A DNA stretch of 59,193 nucleotides, taken from NCBI GenBank assembly GCA_021324935.1, contig JAJPIE010000026.1:1-59193 (forward strand), in the 5' to 3' direction. The notes under the pieces were generated by a model. It saw nothing but the letters and a program-made list of their open reading frames with translations, was not told where the DNA came from and ran no database searches. The position numbers and the translations under genes are program-made. The DNA comes from Acidobacteriota bacterium. Its GTDB lineage: Bacteria; Acidobacteriota; Terriglobia; Acidiferrales; UBA7541. Of this stretch, positions 43,275-51,252 are shown piece by piece; within the stretch, counting starts at the first letter, position 1, and every line of letters starts with the position of its first letter.

Positions 43275-44405
43275 ATGAGCACTGCCGCCAATTCGCCGGT
43301 CCAACCGCTTCCCACGCCGTTGGCTGAACTCCATCGCCAAACCGGCGCCACGCTCGGCTCCTGGTTCGGCTGCGAGCTGCCCGATGATTTTGGCGACTGG
43401 TTGGAGGAATATCACCACTTTCGCCAGGGTGTAGCTCTACTGGACAAAAACTACCGCGCTTATCTCGATTTCACCGGCCCGGACCGCGTCCGCTATCTCA
43501 ATGCCATCCTCACCAACAACATCAAGGACCTGCGCGAAAACCACGGCGTGGTTTCCCTTTTCCTGAATCCCCAAGGTCACATCCAGGCGGAGATCGAGAC
43601 TTACGCGCTGCCGGACAAGCTCTTTTGCATTTCCTACGCCGCGATCCGCGATTCGCTGATCCCCGCGCTGGACAAATACATCATCATGGACGACGTGACG
43701 CTGACGGATCGTACTGCCGGCTTCGCCACGCTTGCGCTCGAAGGCCCGAAGGCCGCTCTGGTCACGGAAGAGCTCACGGGCATCGCGCTGACGGATCTAG
43801 CCGAACTCGAAACCCGCCTCGTCACCGTGCAGTCCATTCCCTGCCGCCTCGGTAAACGCTCCCCCGGTGGAACCGCCAGCGCCGAGTTCCTGGTGGACGT
43901 TGCGCACGCCGAGCCGCTCTGGAAAATCCTCGAACAGGCTAGCCGCAAACACGGCGGCGCCCCTGCCGGATACACCGCGCTCAGCGCGCTTCGCCTGGAG
44001 CTCGGCGAGGCGTGGTTCACCTACGATTTCGGAGATAAGCAAATTCCCCACGAAGCGGGCTTGCAGGCCTCGCACATCAGCTACACCAAGGGTTGCTACA
44101 CCGGCCAGGAAATCGTCGAACGCGTCCGCTCGCGCGGCCAGGTCAATCGCGTCCGCGTCACCCTGCAATACGGCCTCGCCTCCACCGGCGGCCCAGCCAT
44201 TCCGGGCTGTGCCCTTCCCGCTCCCAACACGCCGCTTCTTTCCGACGGCAAGGAAGTGGGGCACACCACCCGGGCCGCTTACTCGCCTTCGCTCCAGGCA
44301 CCCATCGGAATGGGCTACGTGCGACGTGAAAAATCCACCTCGGGCTCCGTTCTGCAACTCCCCGACGGCTCCCCAGCCACCGTCATCTCCACTCCGATTG
44401 CCTAA
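43275..44405 (+). CDS. ygfZ: YgfZ/GcvT-domain protein (folate-dependent Fe-S assembly)
   Basis: A 376-residue folate-binding GcvT-fold protein. The conserved signature KGCYTGQEIVERVRSRGQVN (about 274-293) is the YgfZ motif; the Cys is essential in characterised members that help assemble Fe-S clusters with tetrahydrofolate. An N-terminal extension precedes the GcvT domain (about 45-300), and a C-terminal barrel follows. GGAG lies 6 nt before the ATG. It is followed after 29 nt by the Clp_N fusion gene, so both may be transcribed together, although that gene also has its own -10 box. Confidence 0.85.
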   Translation: MSTAANSPVQPLPTPLAELHRQTGATLGSWFGCELPDDFGDWLEEYHHFRQGVALLDKNYRAYLDFTGPDRVRYLNAILTNNIKDLRENHGVVSLFLNPQGHIQAEIETYALPDKLFCISYAAIRDSLIPALDKYIIMDDVTLTDRTAGFATLALEGPKAALVTEELTGIALTDLAELETRLVTVQSIPCRLGKRSPGGTASAEFLVDVAHAEPLWKILEQASRKHGGAPAGYTALSALRLELGEAWFTYDFGDKQIPHEAGLQASHISYTKGCYTGQEIVERVRSRGQVNRVRVTLQYGLASTGGPAIPGCALPAPNTPLLSDGKEVGHTTRAAYSPSLQAPIGMGYVRREKSTSGSVLQLPDGSPATVISTPIA

Positions 44406-44434
44406 CGAACAACCGCGGGCGTACACTCGCAGCT

Positions 44435-45313
44435 ATGTTCGAGCGCTACACCGAAAAAGCGCGCCGCGTCATTTTTTTCGCACGCTATGATGCCAGCCAG
44501 TACGGCAGCGCATACATCGACACCGAACACCTTCTCCTCGGCCTGCTGCGGGAGGATTACGCTACCACGAAGTTTCTGGTCCCCGACCTGAGGCCTGCCG
44601 AGCAGATTCGTCGCCAGATTGAATCCCGCATCACCGTCCGCGAGCGCATTTCGACTTCCGTTGAAGTTCCGCTCACCCCGGCCAGCAGGCGCGCCTTAAA
44701 TCTCGCCGCTGAGGAAGCGGAAAAGTGCGGACAGAAGCACATCGGCCCCGAGCATCTTCTGCTGGCCTTATACCGTCTGGGCCAAGGTCTGGCTTCTGAA
44801 ATTTTGCATGAATACAAACTCGACCTGGCGAATCTCGAAGAGCGTGTGCGGAAACTTCCGGCGCGTTTCGCCCATCGCAATAGCGTTCCTTCGCACTGGA
44901 GCGCGAGCCCCGTGCTCGCCATTCAATTTGAGGGTCCGCAGAAATTTCTGGAGCAACTTCACGCCGGCAATTGGCAGGAAGTGCGCGATTCCCTCTGCGA
45001 GCAGGCGATTTTCGTGGACGCGGAAGGCAAATCCTGGTCCGGCAGCGCCGAGATCAGCGCGCATCTTGAAAGCTTGCTGGCGCCCTTCGCAACGAAAAAC
45101 GCGCGGTATCATGTGGAAACTTCCGGCGAGATCCACCGTTCGTTCTGGGTGGGCACCGTCCTGTGGGAACACGTTCACCTGAAGGCAAACTTGCCGCCAG
45201 GGAACGTCCGTATGACGCTGGGGATGTTTCCGGAAAACGGAAGGTGGTCGATTTTCTTGATTCAGATCGCAGCCGAAGAGCCCGGCGCGGTGGGAATGAA
45301 AGCCGCTCGCTAA
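44435..45313 (+). CDS. Clp_N repeat domain fused to NTF2-like domain
   Basis: A 292-residue protein. Residues 1-145 are a double Clp N-terminal repeat: FERYTEKARRVIFFARYDAS / DTEHLLLGLLRED and a second copy LTPASRRALNLAAEEAEKCG / GPEHLLLALYRLGQG. ClpC/ClpA use this module to bind adaptors and substrates. No AAA+ ATPase follows; instead residues 165-285 are a beta-rich domain (FLEQLHAGNWQEVRDSLCEQ, WVGTVLWEHVHLKANL, RWSIFLIQIAAEE) that resembles the SnoaL/NTF2 fold. It could be a stress adaptor or anti-adaptor. TACACT lies 7 nt before the ATG with no Shine-Dalgarno. It overlaps the convergent PilZ gene by 4 nt. Confidence 0.8.
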   Translation: MFERYTEKARRVIFFARYDASQYGSAYIDTEHLLLGLLREDYATTKFLVPDLRPAEQIRRQIESRITVRERISTSVEVPLTPASRRALNLAAEEAEKCGQKHIGPEHLLLALYRLGQGLASEILHEYKLDLANLEERVRKLPARFAHRNSVPSHWSASPVLAIQFEGPQKFLEQLHAGNWQEVRDSLCEQAIFVDAEGKSWSGSAEISAHLESLLAPFATKNARYHVETSGEIHRSFWVGTVLWEHVHLKANLPPGNVRMTLGMFPENGRWSIFLIQIAAEEPGAVGMKAAR

Positions 45314-45657
45314 GCCTCCGAAGGCGACAATTCCCGCAGTTGCCGCACCAGCCGCCCGCGATCCTCCGGGTCCATGGCGATGAATTGCACGGCGATTCCA
45401 TAATGGTCCTGGTGACGCCGCACCACGCCTCTCCCGCGCACCTGGCCCAGGGGCATGTCCAGAAGGATCTGAACCAGACTCCGAATGGCGACTTTCTTCT
45501 TGGTCCGCAGGAAAAGCCCGCCCAATCCGATGCTCTCCACGTAGGAAACATCCCGCTGCATTCCCGACCGCCACGCCGCCAACACCGTCTTTGGGGGCTT
45601 TAGCCGGGGGAATTGGCGATTTTCGATGACACTCATACGCCCTGCTTCATTTTCCAT
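45310..45657 (-). CDS. PilZ-domain protein
   Basis: A protein of about 115 residues with a PilZ domain. The first c-di-GMP motif is intact (RQFPR, RxxxR, near residue 12). The second, normally (D/N)xSxxG, reads SIGLGG, so its Asp/Asn and Ser are both changed; binding of c-di-GMP may be weak or lost. The frame continues upstream, but residues before MENEAGRM look non-conserved, so Met 45657 is used (Met 45636 is also possible). It converges on and overlaps the Clp_N fusion gene by 4 nt. Its target is unknown. Confidence 0.75.
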   Translation of the reverse strand: MENEAGRMSVIENRQFPRLKPPKTVLAAWRSGMQRDVSYVESIGLGGLFLRTKKKVAIRSLVQILLDMPLGQVRGRGVVRRHQDHYGIAVQFIAMDPEDRGRLVRQLRELSPSEA

Positions 45658-45736
45658 GCGAGGGGTTACATCGGGCTGGGGGCTTGCCTTGTGGCGGAAA
45701 TCATACGTCTGGACCGGCGTATCGTCCAGATAAAGT

Positions 45737-46234
45737 TTAGTCAAATTCGCGTTTTGGCCGCGCTTGTTCGGTTCCGACCCGCCCGGCGGCGATGTCCGCC
45801 TGGAAGTAGTTCTCGCCCTTGATCGGCGCTCCCGCCATGCGGCGCAGCATGGCCAGTTGGCCAACATGGTTCAACGTATCCGCCACCGGCCCTTGAAAAA
45901 GCTTCTCGGGCGAGGCTTGGAGCTGCGCGTCGCCCGCCAGAAATTCGTCGAATCGCCGCAAGGAAGCGAAGAAGCGCTGCACTTCCTGTTCCCAAGGCAG
46001 CGGCCGAGAATCTTTCCACGACGGATTCCCGCTGGCTATGGAATACGCCCAGTCCATCAGGTCGCCCATGTGCGCGAGAATCTGCTCGGGGGTCCTGGCA
46101 TCTTCGGGAGGCTGAAACTTTGCAAACGCAGCGGGGGCGTCGCGTAGCGTCTTCCCAGCCCGATAGGCAATCGTGGCCAGGCAATGCCGCATGAGATCTC
46201 TCGCGCTGACCGTTTCTGGAATGGGAGAGGCCAT
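45737..46234 (-). CDS. DinB-family protein
   Basis: A 165-residue four-helix-bundle protein of the DinB/YfiT type. The metal-binding histidines expected for the family are seen in ILAHMGDLMDWAY (about 53) and DTLNHVGQLAMLRRMAG (about 121-137). Members act as thiol (e.g. bacillithiol-type) transferases or hydrolases; no specific reaction can be assigned. GGAGG lies 5-6 nt before the ATG. It comes before the PilZ gene (45310-45657) in the direction of transcription. A bacillithiol link is imaginable given bshB1 in the window. Confidence 0.83.
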   Translation of the reverse strand: MASPIPETVSARDLMRHCLATIAYRAGKTLRDAPAAFAKFQPPEDARTPEQILAHMGDLMDWAYSIASGNPSWKDSRPLPWEQEVQRFFASLRRFDEFLAGDAQLQASPEKLFQGPVADTLNHVGQLAMLRRMAGAPIKGENYFQADIAAGRVGTEQARPKREFD

Positions 46235-46301
46235 GCGAACCTCCTGGAAGGCCCGCCGCGCCGTGGCATCTCAACTCACCGATGCCCTGAGGCAGAAGGC
46301 T

Positions 46302-46320
46302 GTTAGCTGTTAGTTTTCTT
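46302..46320. repeat. Reiterated tract directly after nuoB
   Basis: The minus strand reads aactaacagctaacagcc just after the nuoB stop. A related tract (aactgacag...agctaacagc) follows the acetamidase gene at about 51218-51246. No hairpin is formed. Confidence 0.5.
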
Positions 46321-46860
46321 CTACGCCAGGTTCAGCGCTCGCTTAAACGAGCCCTTCTCGTTTTCAATCTTCTTCTGCAATTGCAGGATGGCGTAAAGCA
46401 CCGCTTCCGGCCTCGGCGGGCAACCCGGAACGTACACGTCCACGGGGATCACCTGGTTGCATCCCTGCACGATCGCATAATTATTGAAGACCCCGCCGGA
46501 GGTCGCGCACGCCCCCATCGATATCACCCATTTCGGCTCCGGCATCTGATCGTACAGCTGCCGGATCACCGGCGCCATCTTCTGCGAAAGCCGCCCGGCA
46601 ACGATCATTAGGTCCGCCTGGCGGGGCGAGGGACGAAAAACTTCGGCGCCGAAGCGTGCCACGTCAAACCGCGAAGCCGCCATGGACATCATCTCGATGG
46701 CGCAGCAGGCCAATCCAAATCCCAGCGGCCAGATCGAACTCTTGCGCGCCCAGTTCACCGCCTTGTCCAGCTGCGTGAAAATAATGCCTTCGTCCTGCAG
46801 CAGCTTTCCGAAATCGTCCGGTTTTGTCAGCGTGACGCTTTTGCCCAAACTGGTTTCCAT
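46321..46860 (-). CDS. nuoB: NADH-quinone oxidoreductase subunit B
   Basis: NuoB carries the terminal N2 [4Fe-4S] cluster of complex I. The 179-residue product has the cluster cysteines in [10 protein letters not shown] (about 51-60), MGACATSGG (about 118) and PGCPPRPEA (about 148), and the neighbouring [14 protein letters not shown]. An upstream Met would add 55 unrelated residues; Met 46860 has gagggg 3-8 nt upstream and fits homologues. No other nuo gene is in the window, an unusual single-gene context. It shares a short 3' tract type with the acetamidase gene (see repeat entries). Confidence 0.93.
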   Translation of the reverse strand: METSLGKSVTLTKPDDFGKLLQDEGIIFTQLDKAVNWARKSSIWPLGFGLACCAIEMMSMAASRFDVARFGAEVFRPSPRQADLMIVAGRLSQKMAPVIRQLYDQMPEPKWVISMGACATSGGVFNNYAIVQGCNQVIPVDVYVPGCPPRPEAVLYAILQLQKKIENEKGSFKRALNLA

Positions 46861-47004
46861 GGTCCCCTCGTATTTCCCTTTTATTTTTGCACATCGCGAT
46901 AGCCCGCACAATCCGGCCAGTAAACGCCATCGCCAGACCGGCGGATCCCGCCTTGTGGCGCCGGCCCCTGGTGCACCGGCGTGAACATCTTGAACCAAAG
47001 TAAC

Positions 47005-47035
47005 TTGACACTCCCGACACTTCACCGCTTAGGAT
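47005..47035 (+). promoter_or_regulatory. Candidate promoter for the 47089 gene
   Basis: A perfect -35 TTGACA (47005-47010) and TAGGAT (47030-47035) with a 19-nt spacer, 53 nt before the ATG. The long spacer lowers confidence. Confidence 0.4.
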
Positions 47036-47088
47036 AAGGAGCGGGGTGGGATTACCCGAGAATCGTTTTTCCCGGAGAAAGCGGGCCC

Positions 47089-47556
47089 ATGGCTACCGAC
47101 GACACCAAGCGCGCGGCGCAGGAATTTCTGGCAGTTCGCATGTCCGAAGAAACCGTGCAGCAGGAAGAAGCGGTGAACCGCGAGGCAGCGGCCCGCTTGG
47201 CTCCGCAGGTTTGGAAGCGCGTTGCCGACACCTTCAACTCCCAGTGCAAGGCCTGGAACGAAATCCTGCACGAAGAAGCGCTTACCTGCAAAGACACCAT
47301 CAGGGGCGATTTGCGCATCCGCTGCGCTGGAAAGCCGCACCAGATCAGCGTTCATTACGATTCCCGGAAGCTGCAGGTGACCATCAAGAATTCCGCGCGG
47401 CCCGAGAATGAAAAAGACTCCGTCTTCTTCATCCAGGGCTGGGCTTCCGGCGCCGAGGCGCATCTCTTCCGCAACAATCAGCCCGTCAATCTGGAAGCCA
47501 TCGTCCTCGGCGAACTCCGCGTCCTGGCCGGCATCGGCCGCACCGCCGCCCAGTAA
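47089..47556 (+). CDS. Hypothetical protein
   Basis: A 155-residue soluble protein: a helical N-terminal half (about 1-75, charged, with KDTIRGDLRIRC following) and a beta-rich second half (about 80-150: QISVHYDSRKLQVTIKNS, DSVFFIQGWASG). Two Cys (FNSQCKAW, LTCKD) and a third (IRCAGK) occur around the middle. I do not recognise the family. ggagaaagc lies 4-12 nt before the ATG. It is divergent from nuoB and convergent with the alcohol dehydrogenase gene. Confidence 0.65.
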   Translation: MATDDTKRAAQEFLAVRMSEETVQQEEAVNREAAARLAPQVWKRVADTFNSQCKAWNEILHEEALTCKDTIRGDLRIRCAGKPHQISVHYDSRKLQVTIKNSARPENEKDSVFFIQGWASGAEAHLFRNNQPVNLEAIVLGELRVLAGIGRTAAQ

Positions 47557-47689
47557 CTGGCGCAGGCCTTAGTCTCGCGAACCTCTCGGTGCTCTCCACC
47601 CTTCCTCTGTGGTTTCTGTGTTGAATCTGAAGTTTTTGATCTTTGGTTTCTGGTTCTTCGTTCTTGCTATTTGGCGCTTTGGAGCAAAC
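47557..47689. repeat. Convergent intergenic T-rich tract
   Basis: Between two convergent gene ends. Contains tcctctgtggtttctgtgtt and a following ttttgatctttggtttctgg stretch, a T/G-rich quasi-repeat of (t)tt(c/g)tggt. No intrinsic-terminator hairpin. Confidence 0.45.
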
Positions 47690-48721
47690 TCACTCCACCC
47701 GCAGCACCACCTTGCCGAATTGCTTTCCCTGCTCAAGATACTCATGCGCCGCCATGCAATCGTTCAGCGAAAACACCTTGTCCACCGTCGGCTTCAATCT
47801 TCCCGCAGCCACCAGCTTCAGCAACGTGCGCAACTCGTCTTTCGTTCCCATATAAGAACCCATGATGGAAAGCTGCCGCGTGAACAAAAACCGCAAGTCG
47901 AGCTTCGCGTCGTAGCCCGTGGTTGCGCCGCATGTGACCAATCGCCCTCCGCTGGCCAGGCTCTTCACGCTGTCTTCCCAGGTAGCCACGCCCACGTGCT
48001 CGACCACCACGTCCACGCCGCGCCCGTTCGTCAGCCGCTTCACCTCTTTCGCAATCGGCATGATCTTGTGCTGGATCACTTCGTCCGCTCCCAGCGCTTT
48101 GGCCTTGGCCAGCTTTTCATCCGTCCCGGCCGTCGCGATCACGCGGGCACCGAAAAATTTCGCAATCTGGATGGCCGCGCTGCCCACGCCGCTTCCCGCC
48201 GCCAGCACTAGCACGTCTTCTCCCGCGCGCAATTGCGCCCGCCCTATCAGCATGTGCCAGGCCGTCTGGAACACCAAAGGCACCGCAGCCGCGTGCGCCC
48301 AGTCCAGATTTTCCGGATACGCCATGCAGTTCACTTCCGGGCAGCGCACATATTCCGCGCAACCCCCGTCAATCATGTAGCCCAGGTTGGTAAAAGTCCG
48401 GCAAAGGTTGTCGTTCCCCGCAAGGCACGCCGCGCACTTCCCGCAGGTCACTCCGGGCGCCAGCAAGACCTTCTGCCCTTCGCGAACCGTGGTCACCTCC
48501 GATCCCACTTTCGCCACTTCACCGGCAATGTCGCTGCCCGGAATGTGCGGCAGCGGAATCGCCACGCCCGGCAGGCCGCGCCTCACCCACAGGTCCAGGT
48601 GGTTCAGCGCGCAAGCCCGCACGCGCACCAGCACTTCCTGCGACCGCACGTGCGGCTCCGCCACATCCGTGTAGTGCAACACCGCCGGATCCCCGTGCTG
48701 ATGAATCACCACCGCTTTCAT
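47690..48721 (-). CDS. Zinc-type alcohol dehydrogenase/quinone oxidoreductase family protein
   Basis: A 343-residue medium-chain dehydrogenase/reductase. Catalytic zinc ligands are present in CALNHLDLWVRRG (Cys near 38) and HIPGSDIAGEV (His near 60). Four Cys for structural zinc follow: GVTCGKCAACLAGNDNLC (about 92-109). The Rossmann motif AAGSGVGSAAIQIAKFFGA is near 172. Met 48721 is chosen with gagggggcgg upstream. The substrate is unclear. It is divergent from the xdhC-mocA pair with a 113-nt gap that can hold promoters for both. Confidence 0.88.
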   Translation of the reverse strand: MKAVVIHQHGDPAVLHYTDVAEPHVRSQEVLVRVRACALNHLDLWVRRGLPGVAIPLPHIPGSDIAGEVAKVGSEVTTVREGQKVLLAPGVTCGKCAACLAGNDNLCRTFTNLGYMIDGGCAEYVRCPEVNCMAYPENLDWAHAAAVPLVFQTAWHMLIGRAQLRAGEDVLVLAAGSGVGSAAIQIAKFFGARVIATAGTDEKLAKAKALGADEVIQHKIMPIAKEVKRLTNGRGVDVVVEHVGVATWEDSVKSLASGGRLVTCGATTGYDAKLDLRFLFTRQLSIMGSYMGTKDELRTLLKLVAAGRLKPTVDKVFSLNDCMAAHEYLEQGKQFGKVVLRVE

Positions 48722-48787
48722 ATCCGCCCCCTCATACCCATGGATTGACCTGGCTCTCCCTGTTCGCGCCGCCGTCTTCACTTCGAA

Positions 48788-48816
48788 TTGACTTCCCTCC
48801 GGGCGCGCCGTACGCT
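48788..48816 (+). promoter_or_regulatory. Candidate promoter of xdhC
   Basis: TTGACT (48788-48793), 17-nt spacer, TACGCT (48811-48816), 19 nt before the ATG. A second -10-like TACAGT (48822-48827) sits 7 nt before the ATG and would give a leaderless mRNA. Confidence 0.5.
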
Positions 48817-48834
48817 TGCTCTACAGTAGCGATT

Positions 48835-49659
48835 ATGGACCTTTTTGAAGAAATCGTGCGCATGCGGCGCGCCGGGCAACGCGGCGCCCTGGCCACGATC
48901 GTCCACACCAATGGTTCGATCCCCAGTTACGAAAGCTCCCGCATGTTGGTTCGCGAAGATGGTTCTTCCCTCGGCACCATTGGTGGCGGTTGCGTCGAAG
49001 CCGACGTCTGGGCCGCGGCTCGCGAAGTGATGCACAAGGAAGCACCGCGAAAGCTGGTTTTCCACCTCAACAACGAGGCTACCTACGACAACGGTCTCAT
49101 CTGCGGCGGCACCGTCGAAATCTTTCTCGAACCGATTCTCCCTCAGCCGGTGCTGTATCTCTTTGGAGGCGGCCACGTCTCAACCGCCGTTGCCAAGGCG
49201 GCTCACGCCGTTGGTTTCGGCGTCGTCGTAATCGATGACCGCGAAGCCTTTGCCAATACACAGCGCTTTCCGATGGCCCTGGAAGTCTTCACCAGCTACG
49301 AAGAAGCCTTCCGCAAGCTGCAACCAAACTCTTCGTCCTATCTGGTAATTGTCACGCGCGGCCACAAAGAAGATATGCGCGTTCTCGCCTGGGCCGTGCG
49401 CACGCCAGCTCGCTACGTTGGCATGATCGGCAGCAAACGCAAAGTCCTCAGCGTGTACAAAGCGCTCGAAAAAGAGGGCTATGCGCAGGAAGAGTTCGAG
49501 CGCGTCTTTGCCCCCATGGGACTCGATATCGGCGCCCTTTCGCCGGAAGAGATCGCCGTCAGCATCGTTGCGGAACTTGTCGCGGTGCGCCGCAACATGG
49601 ATTCCTCGGCCCACAAGAAATTGAAGCTCGTTGCCTCGGACGCAGTCGAAGCGAAATAG
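48835..49659 (+). CDS. xdhC: XdhC/CoxI-family molybdoenzyme maturation protein
   Basis: XdhC-type proteins insert or protect sulfurated molybdenum cofactor for xanthine dehydrogenase-like enzymes. The 274-residue product has the CoxI/XdhC N-terminal domain (about 1-85, GSIPSYESSRMLVREDGSS and GTIGGGCVEADVW) and the C-terminal XdhC Rossmann domain (about 105-235, with LYLFGGGHVSTAVAKAAHA, IVTRGHKEDM and GMIGSKRKVL). The frame continues 30 codons upstream, but Met 48835 begins DLFEEIVRM as in homologues. It is followed after 15 nt by a MocA-type gene. No molybdenum hydroxylase is within the window. Confidence 0.9.
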   Translation: MDLFEEIVRMRRAGQRGALATIVHTNGSIPSYESSRMLVREDGSSLGTIGGGCVEADVWAAAREVMHKEAPRKLVFHLNNEATYDNGLICGGTVEIFLEPILPQPVLYLFGGGHVSTAVAKAAHAVGFGVVVIDDREAFANTQRFPMALEVFTSYEEAFRKLQPNSSSYLVIVTRGHKEDMRVLAWAVRTPARYVGMIGSKRKVLSVYKALEKEGYAQEEFERVFAPMGLDIGALSPEEIAVSIVAELVAVRRNMDSSAHKKLKLVASDAVEAK

Positions 49660-49674
49660 CCCGCGGGGTGCTTC

Positions 49675-50274
49675 ATGCTCGCTGCTGTCATCCTCTCTGG
49701 CGGAGCCTCGAGCCGCATGGGCTCACCCAAAGCCCTGCTTCCCTACCAGGGCCGCCCCTTTCTTGACCATTTGCTCGAAGCCACGCGGCACCCGAACATC
49801 TCCGTGCGCCGCGTTGTGCTTGGCCTCCATGCGGAAACCATCGCAAAAGCGATCCACCTGCGCGAGGAGGAAATCGTCGTCAACGAAAACTGGGAGTCCG
49901 GACAATTGAGCTCGATCCAGGCCGCGTTAAAAGCCCTGCCCACAGTTGTCGATGGAATGCTCCTCTGTCTGGTGGATCATCCGCTGATCAGTGCATCGCT
50001 GGTGAGCGACTTGATCGCGGAGTTCTACAGTTCGCAGGCCCCGATTGTTCTGCCGGTGTATATGAGCCGCCGCGGCCACCCGGTGATCTTCTCCGCGAAA
50101 CTGTTTCCCGAGCTGATGGCGGCCCCATTGGATGTTGGCGCGCGTGCCGTCGTCTGGGCGCACCGCGGCGAAGTGCGCGAGTTCCCCACCAACGAGGAAG
50201 GGTGCGTCTTAAACCTCAACGATCCCGAAGCGTTCGCCAGGATCGCTAACCCGCAGCAAAGACCGGGGATTTAA
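49675..50274 (+). CDS. mocA: MocA-like molybdenum cofactor nucleotidyltransferase
   Basis: A 199-residue NTP-transferase-fold protein (MobA/MocA family) that adds CMP or GMP to molybdopterin. The signature AVILSGGASSRMGSPKALL (4-22) and the metal-binding Asp in LLCLVDHPLIS (about 100) are present; a typical GHPVIFSAKLF follows. The close spacing behind xdhC (15 nt) indicates a shared role in maturing a molybdenum hydroxylase. CTP or GTP preference cannot be decided from these motifs with confidence, though the association with XdhC points to the cytidylyl (MocA) type. Confidence 0.85.
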   Translation: MLAAVILSGGASSRMGSPKALLPYQGRPFLDHLLEATRHPNISVRRVVLGLHAETIAKAIHLREEEIVVNENWESGQLSSIQAALKALPTVVDGMLLCLVDHPLISASLVSDLIAEFYSSQAPIVLPVYMSRRGHPVIFSAKLFPELMAAPLDVGARAVVWAHRGEVREFPTNEEGCVLNLNDPEAFARIANPQQRPGI

Positions 50275-50298
50275 GCTGATTCCCTCCGATGGTCGTCC

Positions 50299-50679
50299 TT
50301 AACTTCCTGCGGGCTGTTTCGACGGTGCCAGCACCAGCAGAGCTACCCCGACAATCGCCAGCGCCGGTATGTCGCCCATCAAATGGCCGTGCTCACTCGG
50401 GTTCTGAAATGCCTGAACAGTCATGATCCCGGCATGTACCAGGCTCGACCAGGCCGCGAAAGCAATCAGGCTCCGGTGCGCCGCTGGATTCCGCGAAGCG
50501 ATCAAAAGAAAAATGCCCAGGGTTGCGTAGATGCCCAGAATCATCTGTTCATATTCCGGCTGATTGGGCTGCCACCTCCAGCCGCTGGGCCAAAAGTACA
50601 TCATCGACGGATACACACCAAGTGTGAAAATAAGCCCTGCCAGAATGAGCACGATTTTGAGCAAATTTTCGCGATTCAA
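50299..50679 (-). CDS. Small four-helix membrane protein of unknown function
   Basis: A 126-residue integral membrane protein with four predicted TM helices (about 8-26, 48-64, 72-90, 100-120). TTG 50679 is preferred because AGGAGG lies 7 nt upstream, better than ATG 50721 (which would add 14 mostly basic residues). A conserved-looking PSMMYFWPSGWRW loop follows TM1. The family is not recognised beyond the general look of small DUF-type membrane proteins. It ends 25 nt from the convergent mocA gene. Confidence 0.7.
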   Translation of the reverse strand: MNRENLLKIVLILAGLIFTLGVYPSMMYFWPSGWRWQPNQPEYEQMILGIYATLGIFLLIASRNPAAHRSLIAFAAWSSLVHAGIMTVQAFQNPSEHGHLMGDIPALAIVGVALLVLAPSKQPAGS

Positions 50680-50794
50680 GCGAGCACCTCCTCCGCGAAA
50701 TTTGGTTTTCCGAAAGGCCAACTACCCCCTGCAGCGTGCTCTTTAACGCCGATCTTGCGGAGTGAAAACTTTTTTTATTGGATTTATTCGGTAT

Positions 50795-51163
50795 TTAATC
50801 GCTGCGGAACCGCATTTTTGCGGCAACCGCGCGCGCGCCATCTTCCGCCAATTGCGCCGCATGAAAAGTTGCCGGAGGTAATCCGCCGAGTTCGGCCGCA
50901 ATCGCTGCCGCCTCGATGGTCTGTAGCTCTGCCGCGCGGCGCCCGATCATGATTTCCGTCAGCGCGGATCCGCAGGCGATCGCCGCCGTGCACCCTCGGC
51001 AGAGAAATCGCGCTACGCGCACCACCCCGCCTTCCACCGTCACCGCCAGCCGCAGAACATCCCCGCACGCCGGGTTGCTCACCTCAACCGTTGCCGTCGC
51101 ACCGGCCAATTCCCCTGCATTCCGCGGATGCTGAAAATGATCCAGAACTCTTTCGTTGAACAT
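50795..51163 (-). CDS. IscU/NifU-like scaffold with altered third cysteine
   Basis: A 122-residue IscU-type Fe-S scaffold homologue (FNERVLDHFQHPRNAGEL start). Cys 1 is in NPACGD (about 33). The second motif is CRGCTAAIACGSALTE (about 55-70; the classical Cys is in the middle). The third cysteine position, normally HC(S/A).LA, here reads HAAQLAEDG, i.e. Ala. This makes canonical cluster assembly doubtful, or a different ligand set (the extra CRGC) is used. No iscS/sufS neighbours. GTT-type start choices are clear (ATG 51163). Confidence 0.82.
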   Translation of the reverse strand: MFNERVLDHFQHPRNAGELAGATATVEVSNPACGDVLRLAVTVEGGVVRVARFLCRGCTAAIACGSALTEIMIGRRAAELQTIEAAAIAAELGGLPPATFHAAQLAEDGARAVAAKMRFRSD

Positions 51164-51252
51164 CAGGAATCACTCGCACTGACAACGCTTTCAACCGCAA
51201 CCCAGGCAGTGGGGTTGTTTGCTGTTAGCTGTCGACTGTCAGTTTCTGCCCG

